A stretch of DNA of 64,000 nt from Bacteroidota bacterium (GTDB lineage Bacteria > Bacteroidota > JABWAT01), in NCBI GenBank assembly GCA_023151185.1, contig JAKLJL010000002.1:445058-509057 (forward strand), read 5' to 3'. A program made the translations under genes and the position numbers. Shown here in pieces: positions 48,438-57,468 of this stretch (positions are counted from its first letter, which is position 1; each line of letters opens with the position of its first letter). The notes beneath the pieces were generated by a model that saw only the letters and a list, made by a program, of their open reading frames with translations, was not told where the DNA came from and searched no databases.

Positions 48438-51236
48438 TTATTTGGTTGACACGAACGGCGATGCGCCTTTTACATAAGTTGCGCCGCCTGATTTTGTCTT
48501 AAATACCTGCTGGTTGGCTGATACCGCAAGTCCATTAAACTGGTTGAAGAAATGGAAACCAACCAAATCGTCGTTGGTTTTGATCTTTTGTGGATCCCAG
48601 CTTAACCCGCCGGTGGTTGTCATCAGAATCAAACCGTTTGCACCGGTTACAAATGCGGTCTGTGAATCGATAAGATGGATCTGGGATAAAGTAGCATTGG
48701 TAACACTCTGCTGACGGACCCAGGTCTGACCATAATCTGAAGTTTTTGCAATAAGGCCATTCATTCCGCAAACATACCCTACACTGTCGTTTGCAAATCT
48801 GACATCCAGAAGTTCTTCTGTCAGGCCGGAGGTAATCCGTTTCCAGGTTTCCCCTTTATCCATAGTTTTCATCATCAACCCATCAACCCCAACTGCATAA
48901 CCGGTTGTCCCGGCTCCGGGGAAGTTAATTGAATTCAGTTTCTGGCGGGAAGTTGAGGCTGTTTTTTTCCAGGTTTTTCCGCCGTCAGGAGTTTTGTACA
49001 GAATCCCGTCGGATCCGGCAATAACAGCAGTTCCATCCTCGAAAGAATAGGCTCCAAAAAAGGAAGCCATTGAACCCGGATTAATTTTGGACCAGGAATC
49101 ACCGGCATTGTCAGTTTTAAGCACAGTTCCGTTGATGCCAACTGCAACACCAAATGTACCGGCGGTCGAGATCCGTTTAATAATTCCGGTTGAACCTGTT
49201 GATACCGGCATGAAATTCAGTCCGCCATCAGTCGATTTCATCACCAAACCCTGGTTGGTACCCACCAGTACGGCCCCATTGGATGTAACCCCAAGACTGG
49301 TGTAGGCAAGTGCAGGAATCATCGGGTAAAAATTCCAGGATTCACCTGAATTATTCGAGTAAAAAACAGAATTATTTTCAGTCAGCAGCCAGCCCCTGCG
49401 GGTGCTAGTAAAATCAGATGCCAGAATCCGGGCGGAGGGCCAGGTTGCAAGCCGGTCCCAGGAGAATCCCCCGTCGATTGATTCATAGGTCAGCCCGGAT
49501 TTTGAAACAATCAGAATCTGGGTTGACGAAAGTGCATGAACCGAAACCAGGTCAGGAGCAACAAAACCTGAATCTGCCGGGTTGGGTAAAGTTACCCTGG
49601 TCCAGGAAAGGCCGGCATCTTCAGTCATCATCATCAGATTCTGGTCCCCGACCAGAATAAAACGATCCTTTGATACAAAGGTCAGATCACGCAGGTTTGA
49701 ATTGGTCGGAAGGGAAATCCGGTTCCAGAATCCACCGCTGTTGCTGGTCCGGAGCAGTGTTCCGTTATCCCCGAGAACAAACCCCATATCCTGATTCAGG
49801 AATCTGACTTTATTCAGACGGGTTGTGGTCGACGACATCTGAGGAATCCAGATCGTTCCGCCGTCGGCCGTTCTGGCAATCATTCCGTCATTGCCGGCAA
49901 CAAAAACCGTCATCGGATCAATCATATCCACCGACCGGATGTCAGAAGTGAAGGTTCCTGTTGGTTTCCAGGTGCTTCCCATGTCGGTCGTTTTAAACAA
50001 TGCTCCATTTGAGCCGCCTGCATAACCGACCAGGGTATCGGTAAAAGAAAGTGCCAGAATATCCTTCTGGGTTGGAATATTTTTGGGTGACCAGGTTTGT
50101 CCCCGGTCGGTCGTCAGCAGCACCGTTCCGCCTGTTCCTGCTGCCCAGCCAAAATCAGCCGTAAAAAACTGAAGGGCGGTAATGGAAGATCCGGTATTTC
50201 CGTTCAGCAATTTCCAGGTTTGGCCGCCATCGGTTGTTTTAATCATTACACCCGATCTGCCGAATGCATACCCGACAGCCAGATTGACCATGACGATTTT
50301 GCTGAGGGTACTCTGAACAGGAGAAGTTTGCTGAATCCAGGACTGACCACCATCTTTGGTTTGAAAAATAACACCACCTGTTCCGGCCACCCAACCGTTC
50401 GACATATCCAGAAAGGAGGCTGAAAGAATGGTCTCTTTGGATGGATTGGTAACTTTTGCCCATTCGGTACCACCGGGTTTCAGTACACGGGCAAAGCCCT
50501 TTGTTCCAAAAGCAAAAGCTGACCCGTAGCCCGCCATACTGATGGAAAGAATATCCGCATCCGACTCGGCAATTGCAGCCTGGTCAAAAGTCTGCCCGCC
50601 ATCTTTGGTTTGAAGAACAGTCCCGGCAGCACCGGTAAGGAAACCGTTCAAACTATCCGAAAATGCGACAGAAAACAGATCATTGTAAATATTGGTCGGG
50701 ATAGCAGTCCAGGTTTCGCCTCCGTTTCCGGTTTTGGCTAAACCGCCCTGCGGAAGTGTGATATACCCATGATTCGCATCAAAAAATCGGACCGAAAAAA
50801 TGGGGGACTGGGTGCCGGAAACCAGCCGTGCCCAGGTTGCACCACCATCTTTGGTCCGAAGAATAGTTCCCTGATATCCAACTGCAAAGCCGTTCATCCG
50901 GTCAGTGAACCAGACATCTGTTAATCCGGATGTTACGCCTGTTGGTTGTTGTACCCAGGTTTTTCCACCGTCGGATGTGTGCAGAATGGTTCCGAACCCT
51001 CCCACAACCCAACCTTCGAGGTCATTGATAAAACTTGCAGAGGTTAAATGGGCACCGGTAGGCAGCGGTGCAACCCATTCCCACCCGGCACCTTCTTCCG
51101 GAGCTGCCGTATTCAGAGCAGAAAGAAATGCCAGTTTGGGAATTTCAACTTTCGTCTGAGTGGAATTGCAACCGGCCAGCAGTATCAATAATGCGGGGAC
51201 AAACCATACTGTCTGGATTTTTTTATTCAGAATCAC
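48438..51236 (-). CDS. Lipoprotein of 21 Ycf48/BNR-like propeller blades
   Basis: 932 residues. The lipoprotein signal ends in LLAGC (Cys at about 23). From about 50 to 925 the sequence is a tandem array of about 41-residue units, each ending in a motif like TSDGGKTW, TKDGGATW or TTDGGQTW. I count 21 such ends, some varied (SNSGGFW, EDAGLSW, KSGGATY). Ycf48-type proteins form seven-bladed propellers, so 21 units fit three propellers in a row. Photosynthesis is not implied: such repeats are common in surface proteins of FCB bacteria. The start is GTG 51236 with a perfect AAGGAGG 7 bases before. It is probably on the outer membrane; ligand unknown. Confidence 0.88.
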   Translation of the reverse strand: MILNKKIQTVWFVPALLILLAGCNSTQTKVEIPKLAFLSALNTAAPEEGAGWEWVAPLPTGAHLTSASFINDLEGWVVGGFGTILHTSDGGKTWVQQPTGVTSGLTDVWFTDRMNGFAVGYQGTILRTKDGGATWARLVSGTQSPIFSVRFFDANHGYITLPQGGLAKTGNGGETWTAIPTNIYNDLFSVAFSDSLNGFLTGAAGTVLQTKDGGQTFDQAAIAESDADILSISMAGYGSAFAFGTKGFARVLKPGGTEWAKVTNPSKETILSASFLDMSNGWVAGTGGVIFQTKDGGQSWIQQTSPVQSTLSKIVMVNLAVGYAFGRSGVMIKTTDGGQTWKLLNGNTGSSITALQFFTADFGWAAGTGGTVLLTTDRGQTWSPKNIPTQKDILALSFTDTLVGYAGGSNGALFKTTDMGSTWKPTGTFTSDIRSVDMIDPMTVFVAGNDGMIARTADGGTIWIPQMSSTTTRLNKVRFLNQDMGFVLGDNGTLLRTSNSGGFWNRISLPTNSNLRDLTFVSKDRFILVGDQNLMMMTEDAGLSWTRVTLPNPADSGFVAPDLVSVHALSSTQILIVSKSGLTYESIDGGFSWDRLATWPSARILASDFTSTRRGWLLTENNSVFYSNNSGESWNFYPMIPALAYTSLGVTSNGAVLVGTNQGLVMKSTDGGLNFMPVSTGSTGIIKRISTAGTFGVAVGINGTVLKTDNAGDSWSKINPGSMASFFGAYSFEDGTAVIAGSDGILYKTPDGGKTWKKTASTSRQKLNSINFPGAGTTGYAVGVDGLMMKTMDKGETWKRITSGLTEELLDVRFANDSVGYVCGMNGLIAKTSDYGQTWVRQQSVTNATLSQIHLIDSQTAFVTGANGLILMTTTGGLSWDPQKIKTNDDLVGFHFFNQFNGLAVSANQQVFKTKSGGATYVKGASPFVSTK

Positions 51237-51333
51237 GTTGGATCCTCCTTAAAAAGAGAGTAATTTCACACCTGTAACCACTAATAATACAATAATTAAG
51301 GCCTTTTTTCAACTCTGTTTATTCAGACTGACT

Positions 51334-52857
51334 ATGATTAACCATTTCATCACACTGGTCAGGATTCTGGCAGAAGGTGAATCGAGACTTGGCGGGCACC
51401 GTCTGAGATCCATTCACAGTTTCCGGAAAAATGAGATTTTGTTTTCGTTTGACGGTGCAACCAGGCTGTCTGTGTTTCTCTATCCGTCCAGGCCATTTAT
51501 TTTTTTCGAAACTGAATCCCCCCTTCCCAGCAAAAATACGGTCAGCTTATTTCCGGAATACTGGGATTTGCCGGTCATCTCCTTTTCCCTCCATCAGTCA
51601 GACCGGGTATTCAGGCTTGAACTGGCAGAAGGAAGGCAGATTGATATTGCTCTTTTCAGTGCCTCTTCCGGTATTACCTTCAGGGAAAAGGGGCAGGTTT
51701 CCGGAAGCATCAAAAATGAGTGGATTCCACCGGAATCAGATTATTTCCTCTCCTTCCAGGATCAACTGAAAAACACAAAGGTACTTTTCAATTCTGTCCG
51801 GTTTCATCCTGCACTTGAACAGACTTTCGGCATGAATGAACCCCTTTTTTTCTCAGCGCTTTCAGACCTGAACAGGCCAGGTGTATTTTATATCTACACT
51901 TTTAATAACCGGTCTGTGCTTTCGCCAATTTCCTTACCGGGTTTTACACCTGTTCAGGAATCTTCTGCCGGTTCCGTTTTTCTGAAACAGGTTGTTCTTT
52001 CCCAACTCAGAGAGGCCCGGTTTACACAGGAGAAAAAATCTTCGCATTCACTCGTCAGCCAGAAAATCCGGAAGGTCTCGCAGACAATCTTTCAAATCAA
52101 CGGATACCTGTCGAAAGAAGAGGATCTTGGAAGCTATAAAATTTACGGGGATCTGCTGATGGCTGCAGAAAACCCTGAAAAGACGGGATTGCAAAGTCTG
52201 ACTCTGAAGAACTGGTTTTCCGGAAATCAGGAAGAAATTACCATTCCGCTCGATCCCAGCCTGTCCCTAACTCAAAATGCCCGGGAATGGTACCGGAAGG
52301 TAAAGAACTTCAAGGCACTTCATGAAGAGAAGCTGATGCTCATGGAAAACAAGAGAAAGGAACTCTCCGGTTTGAATTCTCTTCTGGAGCAGATTTCAGC
52401 AAGCCATACCCCACAGGAACTTTCTGAAATCAGAAAACGGAACAAAGGTGTATTTTCTGACACTCAAAAATCGGATTCATCCGGGTCAGAACCGTTCCAC
52501 CGGGTTCTCTCGAAATATGGATATGAGCTTTTTATCGGGAAACATGCCCGCGGAAATGACTTTCTGTTGACCTCTGTTGCACGTAAAAATGATCTTTGGT
52601 TCCACATCCGCGGCGATTCGGGCAGTATGGTGATTCTACCCTGCCGGTCCAAAGAAACCCCCGGGAAGGAAAAAATTGAAGAGGCTGCCGCTTTTGCCGC
52701 CTTCTTTTCCGGGCAGCGAAAGTCTGACTGGGTTCCGGTATCCTGGACTCAGGTAAAATACATCCGGAAGGTCAAAGGGGATGTTCCCGGCCGGGTTTTT
52801 ATGGAACGGGAAGAGGTTGTTTTTGTAAAACCGGTTTCACCGCCAAAATCAAATTGA
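51334..52857 (+). CDS. NFACT-family protein (RqcH/FbpA-like)
   Basis: 507 residues. The N-terminal NFACT-N-like domain (about 1-200) is diverged but keeps the Asp90-Arg91 pair in HQSDRVFRLEL, at the place of the tRNA-contacting D-R pair of RqcH. A coiled-coil middle (about 230-370) includes YRKVKNFKALHEEKLMLMEN. The C-terminal NFACT-R domain (about 385-500) has NDFLLTSVARKNDLWFHIRG, then SGSMVILPCRS. RqcH adds alanine tails to stalled nascent chains on 50S subunits; this role is inferred from family. It is a single plus-strand gene between two minus-strand units, 97 bases from the divergent lipoprotein gene. Confidence 0.85.
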   Translation: MINHFITLVRILAEGESRLGGHRLRSIHSFRKNEILFSFDGATRLSVFLYPSRPFIFFETESPLPSKNTVSLFPEYWDLPVISFSLHQSDRVFRLELAEGRQIDIALFSASSGITFREKGQVSGSIKNEWIPPESDYFLSFQDQLKNTKVLFNSVRFHPALEQTFGMNEPLFFSALSDLNRPGVFYIYTFNNRSVLSPISLPGFTPVQESSAGSVFLKQVVLSQLREARFTQEKKSSHSLVSQKIRKVSQTIFQINGYLSKEEDLGSYKIYGDLLMAAENPEKTGLQSLTLKNWFSGNQEEITIPLDPSLSLTQNAREWYRKVKNFKALHEEKLMLMENKRKELSGLNSLLEQISASHTPQELSEIRKRNKGVFSDTQKSDSSGSEPFHRVLSKYGYELFIGKHARGNDFLLTSVARKNDLWFHIRGDSGSMVILPCRSKETPGKEKIEEAAAFAAFFSGQRKSDWVPVSWTQVKYIRKVKGDVPGRVFMEREEVVFVKPVSPPKSN

Positions 52858-52878
52858 AAAGCCGGTTTAACCGGCTTT
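52858..52878. terminator. Bidirectional terminator between the NFACT gene and the tyrosine-kinase operon
   Basis: AAAGCCGGTT (52858-52867), one T, AACCGGCTTT (52869-52878), with TTTTT on the right for the plus strand and TTTTCAATTT on the minus strand. Convergent genes end on both sides. Confidence 0.85.
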
Positions 52879-52883
52879 CATTT

Positions 52884-55070
52884 TTACTTTTTCGATGAGT
52901 AATAGTAATAGTAATAATTACCCTGACTGCTCAGATGTTCTTTTCTGACTTTATTCAGGATAATCCCGATGACCTTCGGACCGAATTTATTCACAATACT
53001 GCGGTACTGCCTCAGAAAATCCTTTTTATGGACAATTTCTGCACCGCAGATATAAATGACTGCATCTGCAAACTCGGCATAGATATAGACATCCCCGACT
53101 GAAAGTGATGGCGGGGTATCAAGAATTACAAAATCATACCGTGTTTTGAAGGACTCAATCAGAGTTGCAAATTCCGGGCTCGATATCAGCGGTGCCGGAG
53201 AGACGGGAATAGTCCCGGAAGGCAGAACATCAAGTGTATGGTTGTGGAAGGTTTTTACCTGATTGATTCCCCGTTCATCCCCGTTCATAATCAGTTCGGT
53301 TAACCCTGGTGTTTTATGTACCGCCGTGTTTTTGTCAACAGTCGGCCGTCTCAGATCTCCATCAATCAGCAGAACTTTATGCCCCATGTCGGCCAAAGTA
53401 GCAGCCAGCATAATGGTTGAGAAGGTTTTCCCTTCCTGCGGAATGGTGGAAGTTGTCAGAATAAGCTTGGGATGGACCGATTTTTTGGGGTTGATCAGAT
53501 AATTGATGTTAAAGGCAATTTGTCTGAACATTTCCTGAATGATGGTCGACACATCACTGACCAGATTTCCTGATTGCTTCCGTTCGTCGTCGATCGGGAC
53601 CTGGCCCAAAATACTGACATTCAGTTTTTCAAGGTCTTCCAGTTTATGGATCCGGTTATCCATTTTCTTAAGTACAATGGCAACAATAACACCGAAGGTC
53701 AAACCGAGCAATGAAAAAATGATCACCATTTTTGTTCGTTGCGGTTCAACCGGAGAATACGACGGAATAGCCTTGTCAATAATTTTTATGCTTGAATTAA
53801 CCTGCTGTTCAGAGATCAGAGACTCCTGATATTTTTTCTCGAGAATCAGGTAAAGTTCCTCTGCAGACCGTCTTGCCCTTTCATACCGGGCGTAATTGAC
53901 GTTTTTCTCGGGAATCTCTTCAAACTTCGTTTCGAATTCGGCAAGCAATTTTTCAAGTTTTTCTATTTTACTTTTTTCAATTTCAATTGAAACACTGGCT
54001 ACAATTTTGGTGTTCGAAAAATCTTTGGCCTTTTCGAGCACATTTACCGGAACTGAGTTTGCATAGGCTTCAGCAATTCTTTTCTCAAGCTGGGCCCGAA
54101 GGTTTTTAGACTGAAGTTCAAGCTCATTCAGCGACAGTTTAACTGCGTAATCGTTCGGATTGGTTGTCGCCATTTTGATATCACGTTCAGATTCTTTCAG
54201 GGCAATCTGTTTCTGAAGAATTCCGACATAATCATCAATAATATTAATTGACAGGTTGGCAAGCTCCGGTTCAATTTTCTTTAACTGTTCTTCTGCAGTT
54301 TTGATCTGTTGCTCCAGAATTCCGATCTGAAGTCTCGAATCATTGATTTTGGCCTCGACAGACGCAATCTGGCCCACGATTGTATTAGATTCGGCAGCAA
54401 TCGTCACAATTCCGGAATTCACCATGTAGTCCTGAAGCTGGTTTTCGGAAACCTTCAGATCTGCAGCCTTGATATCCAACTGATTTTTAATGAAGTTCTT
54501 TACCACAGATTGGGTAAGACGGTTATTGGATACATCATTGTCGATGTAAACACTTCCAAAAATGTTGGCGATTATTGCCGCTTCTTCTGCATTCAGGCCT
54601 TCAAAGGAAATCGTAATGATATCCAGAGCTCTCGGGGATTGGGCATTCCGGTTGCCTAAAAGATTCCCAACAATACTTTCCGGGTTTTTTGTTGAATTCA
54701 ACCGGGCGAAAATGGGGTATTTGGTATATTCCGGATGAAGTTTAAGAGTATCCAGAATTGCACCGGCTACTTTAAGGGCAAACTGTCTGGATTTAAGCAA
54801 TTCAAGCTCATTTCCCAGTGCTCTTGATTGATTCGATGAAAAGTCATTGGCGAAAAGTGTCACGTTCCCAGATGATTTGCTGTACAGCAACTTCACTGAG
54901 GCCGCAAAAATATTCGGCTGGTTGTAATACCAGAAGAAACTGATGGTAAGAGAAACGGCAAATGCAGCAGCAATAATCCATTTCCAGCGCTTAATAGCAT
55001 CCAGTATATCTTCCAGGCTAAGAAATTCGTTGGAAGGAGCTGTTGGAAGCTGAATATGTTTCTGATCCAT
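52884..55070 (-). CDS. Exopolysaccharide co-polymerase/BY-type tyrosine kinase (Wzc-like)
   Basis: 728 residues. A Wzz-type membrane domain has helices at about 33-52 and 450-470 flanking a long periplasmic coiled-coil (about 190-420). The C-terminal kinase (about 520-728) has a BY-kinase Walker A in TTSTIPQEGKTFSTIMLA, Walker A' in LLIDGDLRRP and Walker B in FVILDTPPSLSVGD. The tail carries six consecutive Tyr (GNYYYYYYSSKK), the autophosphorylation cluster. It controls chain length and export of a surface polysaccharide. The matching PHP-type phosphatase is two genes upstream in the same operon. No glycosyltransferase or Wzx/Wzy gene is visible. Confidence 0.94.
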   Translation of the reverse strand: MDQKHIQLPTAPSNEFLSLEDILDAIKRWKWIIAAAFAVSLTISFFWYYNQPNIFAASVKLLYSKSSGNVTLFANDFSSNQSRALGNELELLKSRQFALKVAGAILDTLKLHPEYTKYPIFARLNSTKNPESIVGNLLGNRNAQSPRALDIITISFEGLNAEEAAIIANIFGSVYIDNDVSNNRLTQSVVKNFIKNQLDIKAADLKVSENQLQDYMVNSGIVTIAAESNTIVGQIASVEAKINDSRLQIGILEQQIKTAEEQLKKIEPELANLSINIIDDYVGILQKQIALKESERDIKMATTNPNDYAVKLSLNELELQSKNLRAQLEKRIAEAYANSVPVNVLEKAKDFSNTKIVASVSIEIEKSKIEKLEKLLAEFETKFEEIPEKNVNYARYERARRSAEELYLILEKKYQESLISEQQVNSSIKIIDKAIPSYSPVEPQRTKMVIIFSLLGLTFGVIVAIVLKKMDNRIHKLEDLEKLNVSILGQVPIDDERKQSGNLVSDVSTIIQEMFRQIAFNINYLINPKKSVHPKLILTTSTIPQEGKTFSTIMLAATLADMGHKVLLIDGDLRRPTVDKNTAVHKTPGLTELIMNGDERGINQVKTFHNHTLDVLPSGTIPVSPAPLISSPEFATLIESFKTRYDFVILDTPPSLSVGDVYIYAEFADAVIYICGAEIVHKKDFLRQYRSIVNKFGPKVIGIILNKVRKEHLSSQGNYYYYYYSSKK

Positions 55071-55087
55071 TAAATCCGGGTCCTTAA

Positions 55088-55678
55088 TTAGACTTTAGGG
55101 AAAACTTGATTATCGCTGATTTCATAACCGGTGCCGCAGGCAGGGCATTTCATCGGGGAACTGCCGGAAAGTTTTACCCCGCAGGAACACATCCAACCTG
55201 TTTGCCTTGCCGGATTACCCACGACCAAAGCATACGGTTTCACATCTTTTGTGACAACTGACCCTGCACCAACAAAACAATATTCTCCAAGGGTAACGCC
55301 ACATACTACAGTTGCATTTGCGCCGATAGAGGCACCCCGCCGGACCAAAGTTGTTCTATATTCATCCTTACGGGCAACGGCACTTCTTGGGTTAATCACA
55401 TTGGTGAAAACCATTGAAGGTCCTAAAAAAACATCATCTTCACAAATTACACCCGTATAAACTGATACGTTATTCTGGATTTTTACGTTTTTTCCCAGTT
55501 TTACACCGGGAGATATGACCACATTCTGCCCGATATTGCATTTTTCACCAATTTCTGACTGGCTCATAATATGGGAAAAATGCCAGATTTTTGTTCCGGA
55601 TCCGATTGAACAGGGTTCATCCACATAGGAGGATTCATGAATAGTTACACCGGGATGCCGGTCCTGAGATGAAGTCAT
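55088..55678 (-). CDS. Left-handed beta-helix acyltransferase (WlbB/WbpD-like)
   Basis: 196 residues. Hexapeptide repeats run through about 10-150 (IGEKCNIGQNVVISPGVKLG, then RRGASIGANATVVCGVTLGE). The start HESSYVDEPCSIGSGTKIWH and the segment FTNVINPRSAVARKDEY match the WlbB/WbpD type, which acetylates a UDP-amino-sugar acid. The C-terminus adds a small zinc-ribbon-like segment (CSCGVKL, then CPACGTGY), also seen in some family members. Presumably it supplies a modified sugar for the polysaccharide controlled by the neighbouring kinase. It overlaps the phosphatase gene by 4 bases (ATGA). Confidence 0.9.
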   Translation of the reverse strand: MTSSQDRHPGVTIHESSYVDEPCSIGSGTKIWHFSHIMSQSEIGEKCNIGQNVVISPGVKLGKNVKIQNNVSVYTGVICEDDVFLGPSMVFTNVINPRSAVARKDEYRTTLVRRGASIGANATVVCGVTLGEYCFVGAGSVVTKDVKPYALVVGNPARQTGWMCSCGVKLSGSSPMKCPACGTGYEISDNQVFPKV

Positions 55679-56472
55679 GAAGTGTATTTCCGTTTAAATA
55701 ACCTGGATAAAAAAGAAGTGCGGGTTACAGCAGGCGCGCAGATCTGATCGGTTTGACCATTCAGAAGCCGGGCAGGGTTGTCAACCGTCAGCAGAGCAGA
55801 AACATCTTCTCCAAATTCCCTGTCAAGAATCCGGATAGCCTCTTCATAAACCCGGTAGCTGCGGTTGTTCACAGAATGGGCATCTGAGCAGAGAAAATGG
55901 GCAAGCTGATTTTCAAGGAACCAAAATGCTGCTTTTTTTGCCTCAGGACCAAACTGCCCCGTTATACTTCCTGCATCCAACTGAAAAAAAGCCCCCATTT
56001 CAGCAGCCCTTGAAAACTCTGATTTTTTTTTATTGAAGTCAATACACCGCTCTGGATGGGCAATAATCACCCTGTATTTTTTAACATGAAGTTCAAACAC
56101 TTCATCCAGAAAATAAAGGGGCGTTCCCATCATGGGCAATTCAACAAGAAGGAAGGATGTTCCGGCAAGACCAGCATGGAAAACATCGCCCAGCGGGGCA
56201 AGATGCCGGTCAATTGCAACTTCATACCCTTTGCTGACCTGAAGGGCAAGATTATTCTGACTGAGCACGGTCTGCAGGTTTTCATGTGCACGGGACACGG
56301 ACCGGTCAAATTCGGCCGTCCAGGTTCGCCGGTTCAAATGTACACTTCCGACCAGGGTTGTTACACCGGCGCTGACAGCCTGTCTGGCCATTTCAACCGA
56401 AACCGAAACATCGGGAGCACCATCATCGACACCCGGAATAATATGAGTATGAAAATCAATTCTGCCGGTCAT
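55675..56472 (-). CDS. PHP-type tyrosine-protein phosphatase (CpsB/YwqE-like)
   Basis: 265 residues. Metal-binding residues appear in DFHTHIIPGVDDGAPDVSVS (about 5-25), in the His of GSVHLN (about 45), and in IIAHPERCIDF and FLCSDAHSVNNR. These match manganese-dependent phosphatases that remove phosphate from the Tyr tail of BY-kinases. It overlaps both neighbours by 4 bases, so kinase, acetyltransferase and phosphatase are tightly co-expressed. The usual ATPHH motif is replaced by GSVHLN, a mild divergence. Confidence 0.9.
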   Translation of the reverse strand: MTGRIDFHTHIIPGVDDGAPDVSVSVEMARQAVSAGVTTLVGSVHLNRRTWTAEFDRSVSRAHENLQTVLSQNNLALQVSKGYEVAIDRHLAPLGDVFHAGLAGTSFLLVELPMMGTPLYFLDEVFELHVKKYRVIIAHPERCIDFNKKKSEFSRAAEMGAFFQLDAGSITGQFGPEAKKAAFWFLENQLAHFLCSDAHSVNNRSYRVYEEAIRILDREFGEDVSALLTVDNPARLLNGQTDQICAPAVTRTSFLSRLFKRKYTS

Positions 56473-57464
56473 AGCCTGGATATACCCCGTCTGGTCTGAT
56501 CCAGAAGAAAACAGCCGACTCCCAGTCCGCTGGTCATCACAACATTAAGTAGATGGACGGCAGTGGCAAAACTCATGGCATCGAGTTTTGACACTGCAAA
56601 CAGATTCACCATGACGGCACTGCAGAAGAAATGAAAAGTCCCGGTGCCTCCCGGCGAAGGAATGACCATTCCGATTGACGAAATGGCCATTACAGCAATT
56701 CCGGCGCCTAAAGATAAATTCAAATTGCTCTGAAAGGGAAAGGCAAACATCGGTACCCAGGACATCAGGATATAGCAGAAAAAGATTCCTGCACTCAGAA
56801 ATCCGATTTTACCCAGACCTTCAACCTGTTTTAAGGATCCGATTCCATGAACAAACCGGACGATGACCCCTGAAAGCCGGATTGAGGTACGTTTTCCGGT
56901 CATCAAAAGTACCTTCCGGGCCAGTTGTTTTATTTTTCTTTCGGGCACCAAAGTGGCACCGGCAATGAGTCCGGCTGCAGCAAGAAAAACAATCAGTGCC
57001 CCAAGTCCAAGTCCCGGGAAAAACCGGTTCAGTGGCTCAGCATACAAAATCACAGTAATCCCGAAAACCAGAACCAGAACAATAAAGTCGAGCAACCGTT
57101 CCAAAACCACTGTCCCGAAAACAGTGCTCTGATCCAGATCCAATTTCTTAGACAGGTAGACTGCTTTTCCGACCTCACCCCCTCTTGGAATGACGTTATT
57201 TACTGCATAGCCGACCATTGTGGCACTGAAAAAGGGATAATTCCCGGCTGTTCCCGATTTTTTTTTAAGTAATAAGCGCCACCTCACTGCCCGCAGATAG
57301 TGACTTAATATGCCGATTCCGAGAGTCAGCCACAACCAGGTCCCGTCGGCAGTTTTCATTCCTTCCCAGACCGAAGCCAGATCAATTCCCCTGAACCCGA
57401 AATACAATGCTCCGAAAGCAATTATCAGTCCGGTAAGCGTATTTAAAACTGCAGACTTCATCAC
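56469..57464 (-). CDS. Lysylphosphatidylglycerol synthase TM region/UPF0104-like membrane protein
   Basis: 331 residues, highly hydrophobic with about 7-8 membrane helices. Motifs include HYLRAVRWRLLLKKK (about 56-68), YAVNNVIPRGGEVGKAVYLS and TVFGTVVLERLLDFIVL, typical of the flippase-like LPG-synthase TM family (also AglD-like). There is no aminoacyl-transferase domain. In this family some members assist lipid or glycan-lipid movement, so linkage to the polysaccharide module fits. The exact substrate is unknown. It overlaps the phosphatase gene by 4 bases and follows lolA by 4 bases. Confidence 0.87.
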   Translation of the reverse strand: MMKSAVLNTLTGLIIAFGALYFGFRGIDLASVWEGMKTADGTWLWLTLGIGILSHYLRAVRWRLLLKKKSGTAGNYPFFSATMVGYAVNNVIPRGGEVGKAVYLSKKLDLDQSTVFGTVVLERLLDFIVLVLVFGITVILYAEPLNRFFPGLGLGALIVFLAAAGLIAGATLVPERKIKQLARKVLLMTGKRTSIRLSGVIVRFVHGIGSLKQVEGLGKIGFLSAGIFFCYILMSWVPMFAFPFQSNLNLSLGAGIAVMAISSIGMVIPSPGGTGTFHFFCSAVMVNLFAVSKLDAMSFATAVHLLNVVMTSGLGVGCFLLDQTRRGISRL

Positions 57465-57468
57465 TCAA

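Noticed and set aside
48438-51236. Reading the Ycf48-like repeats as evidence for photosynthesis
   Set aside because: No photosystem gene is present and such repeats are common in non-photosynthetic surface proteins.
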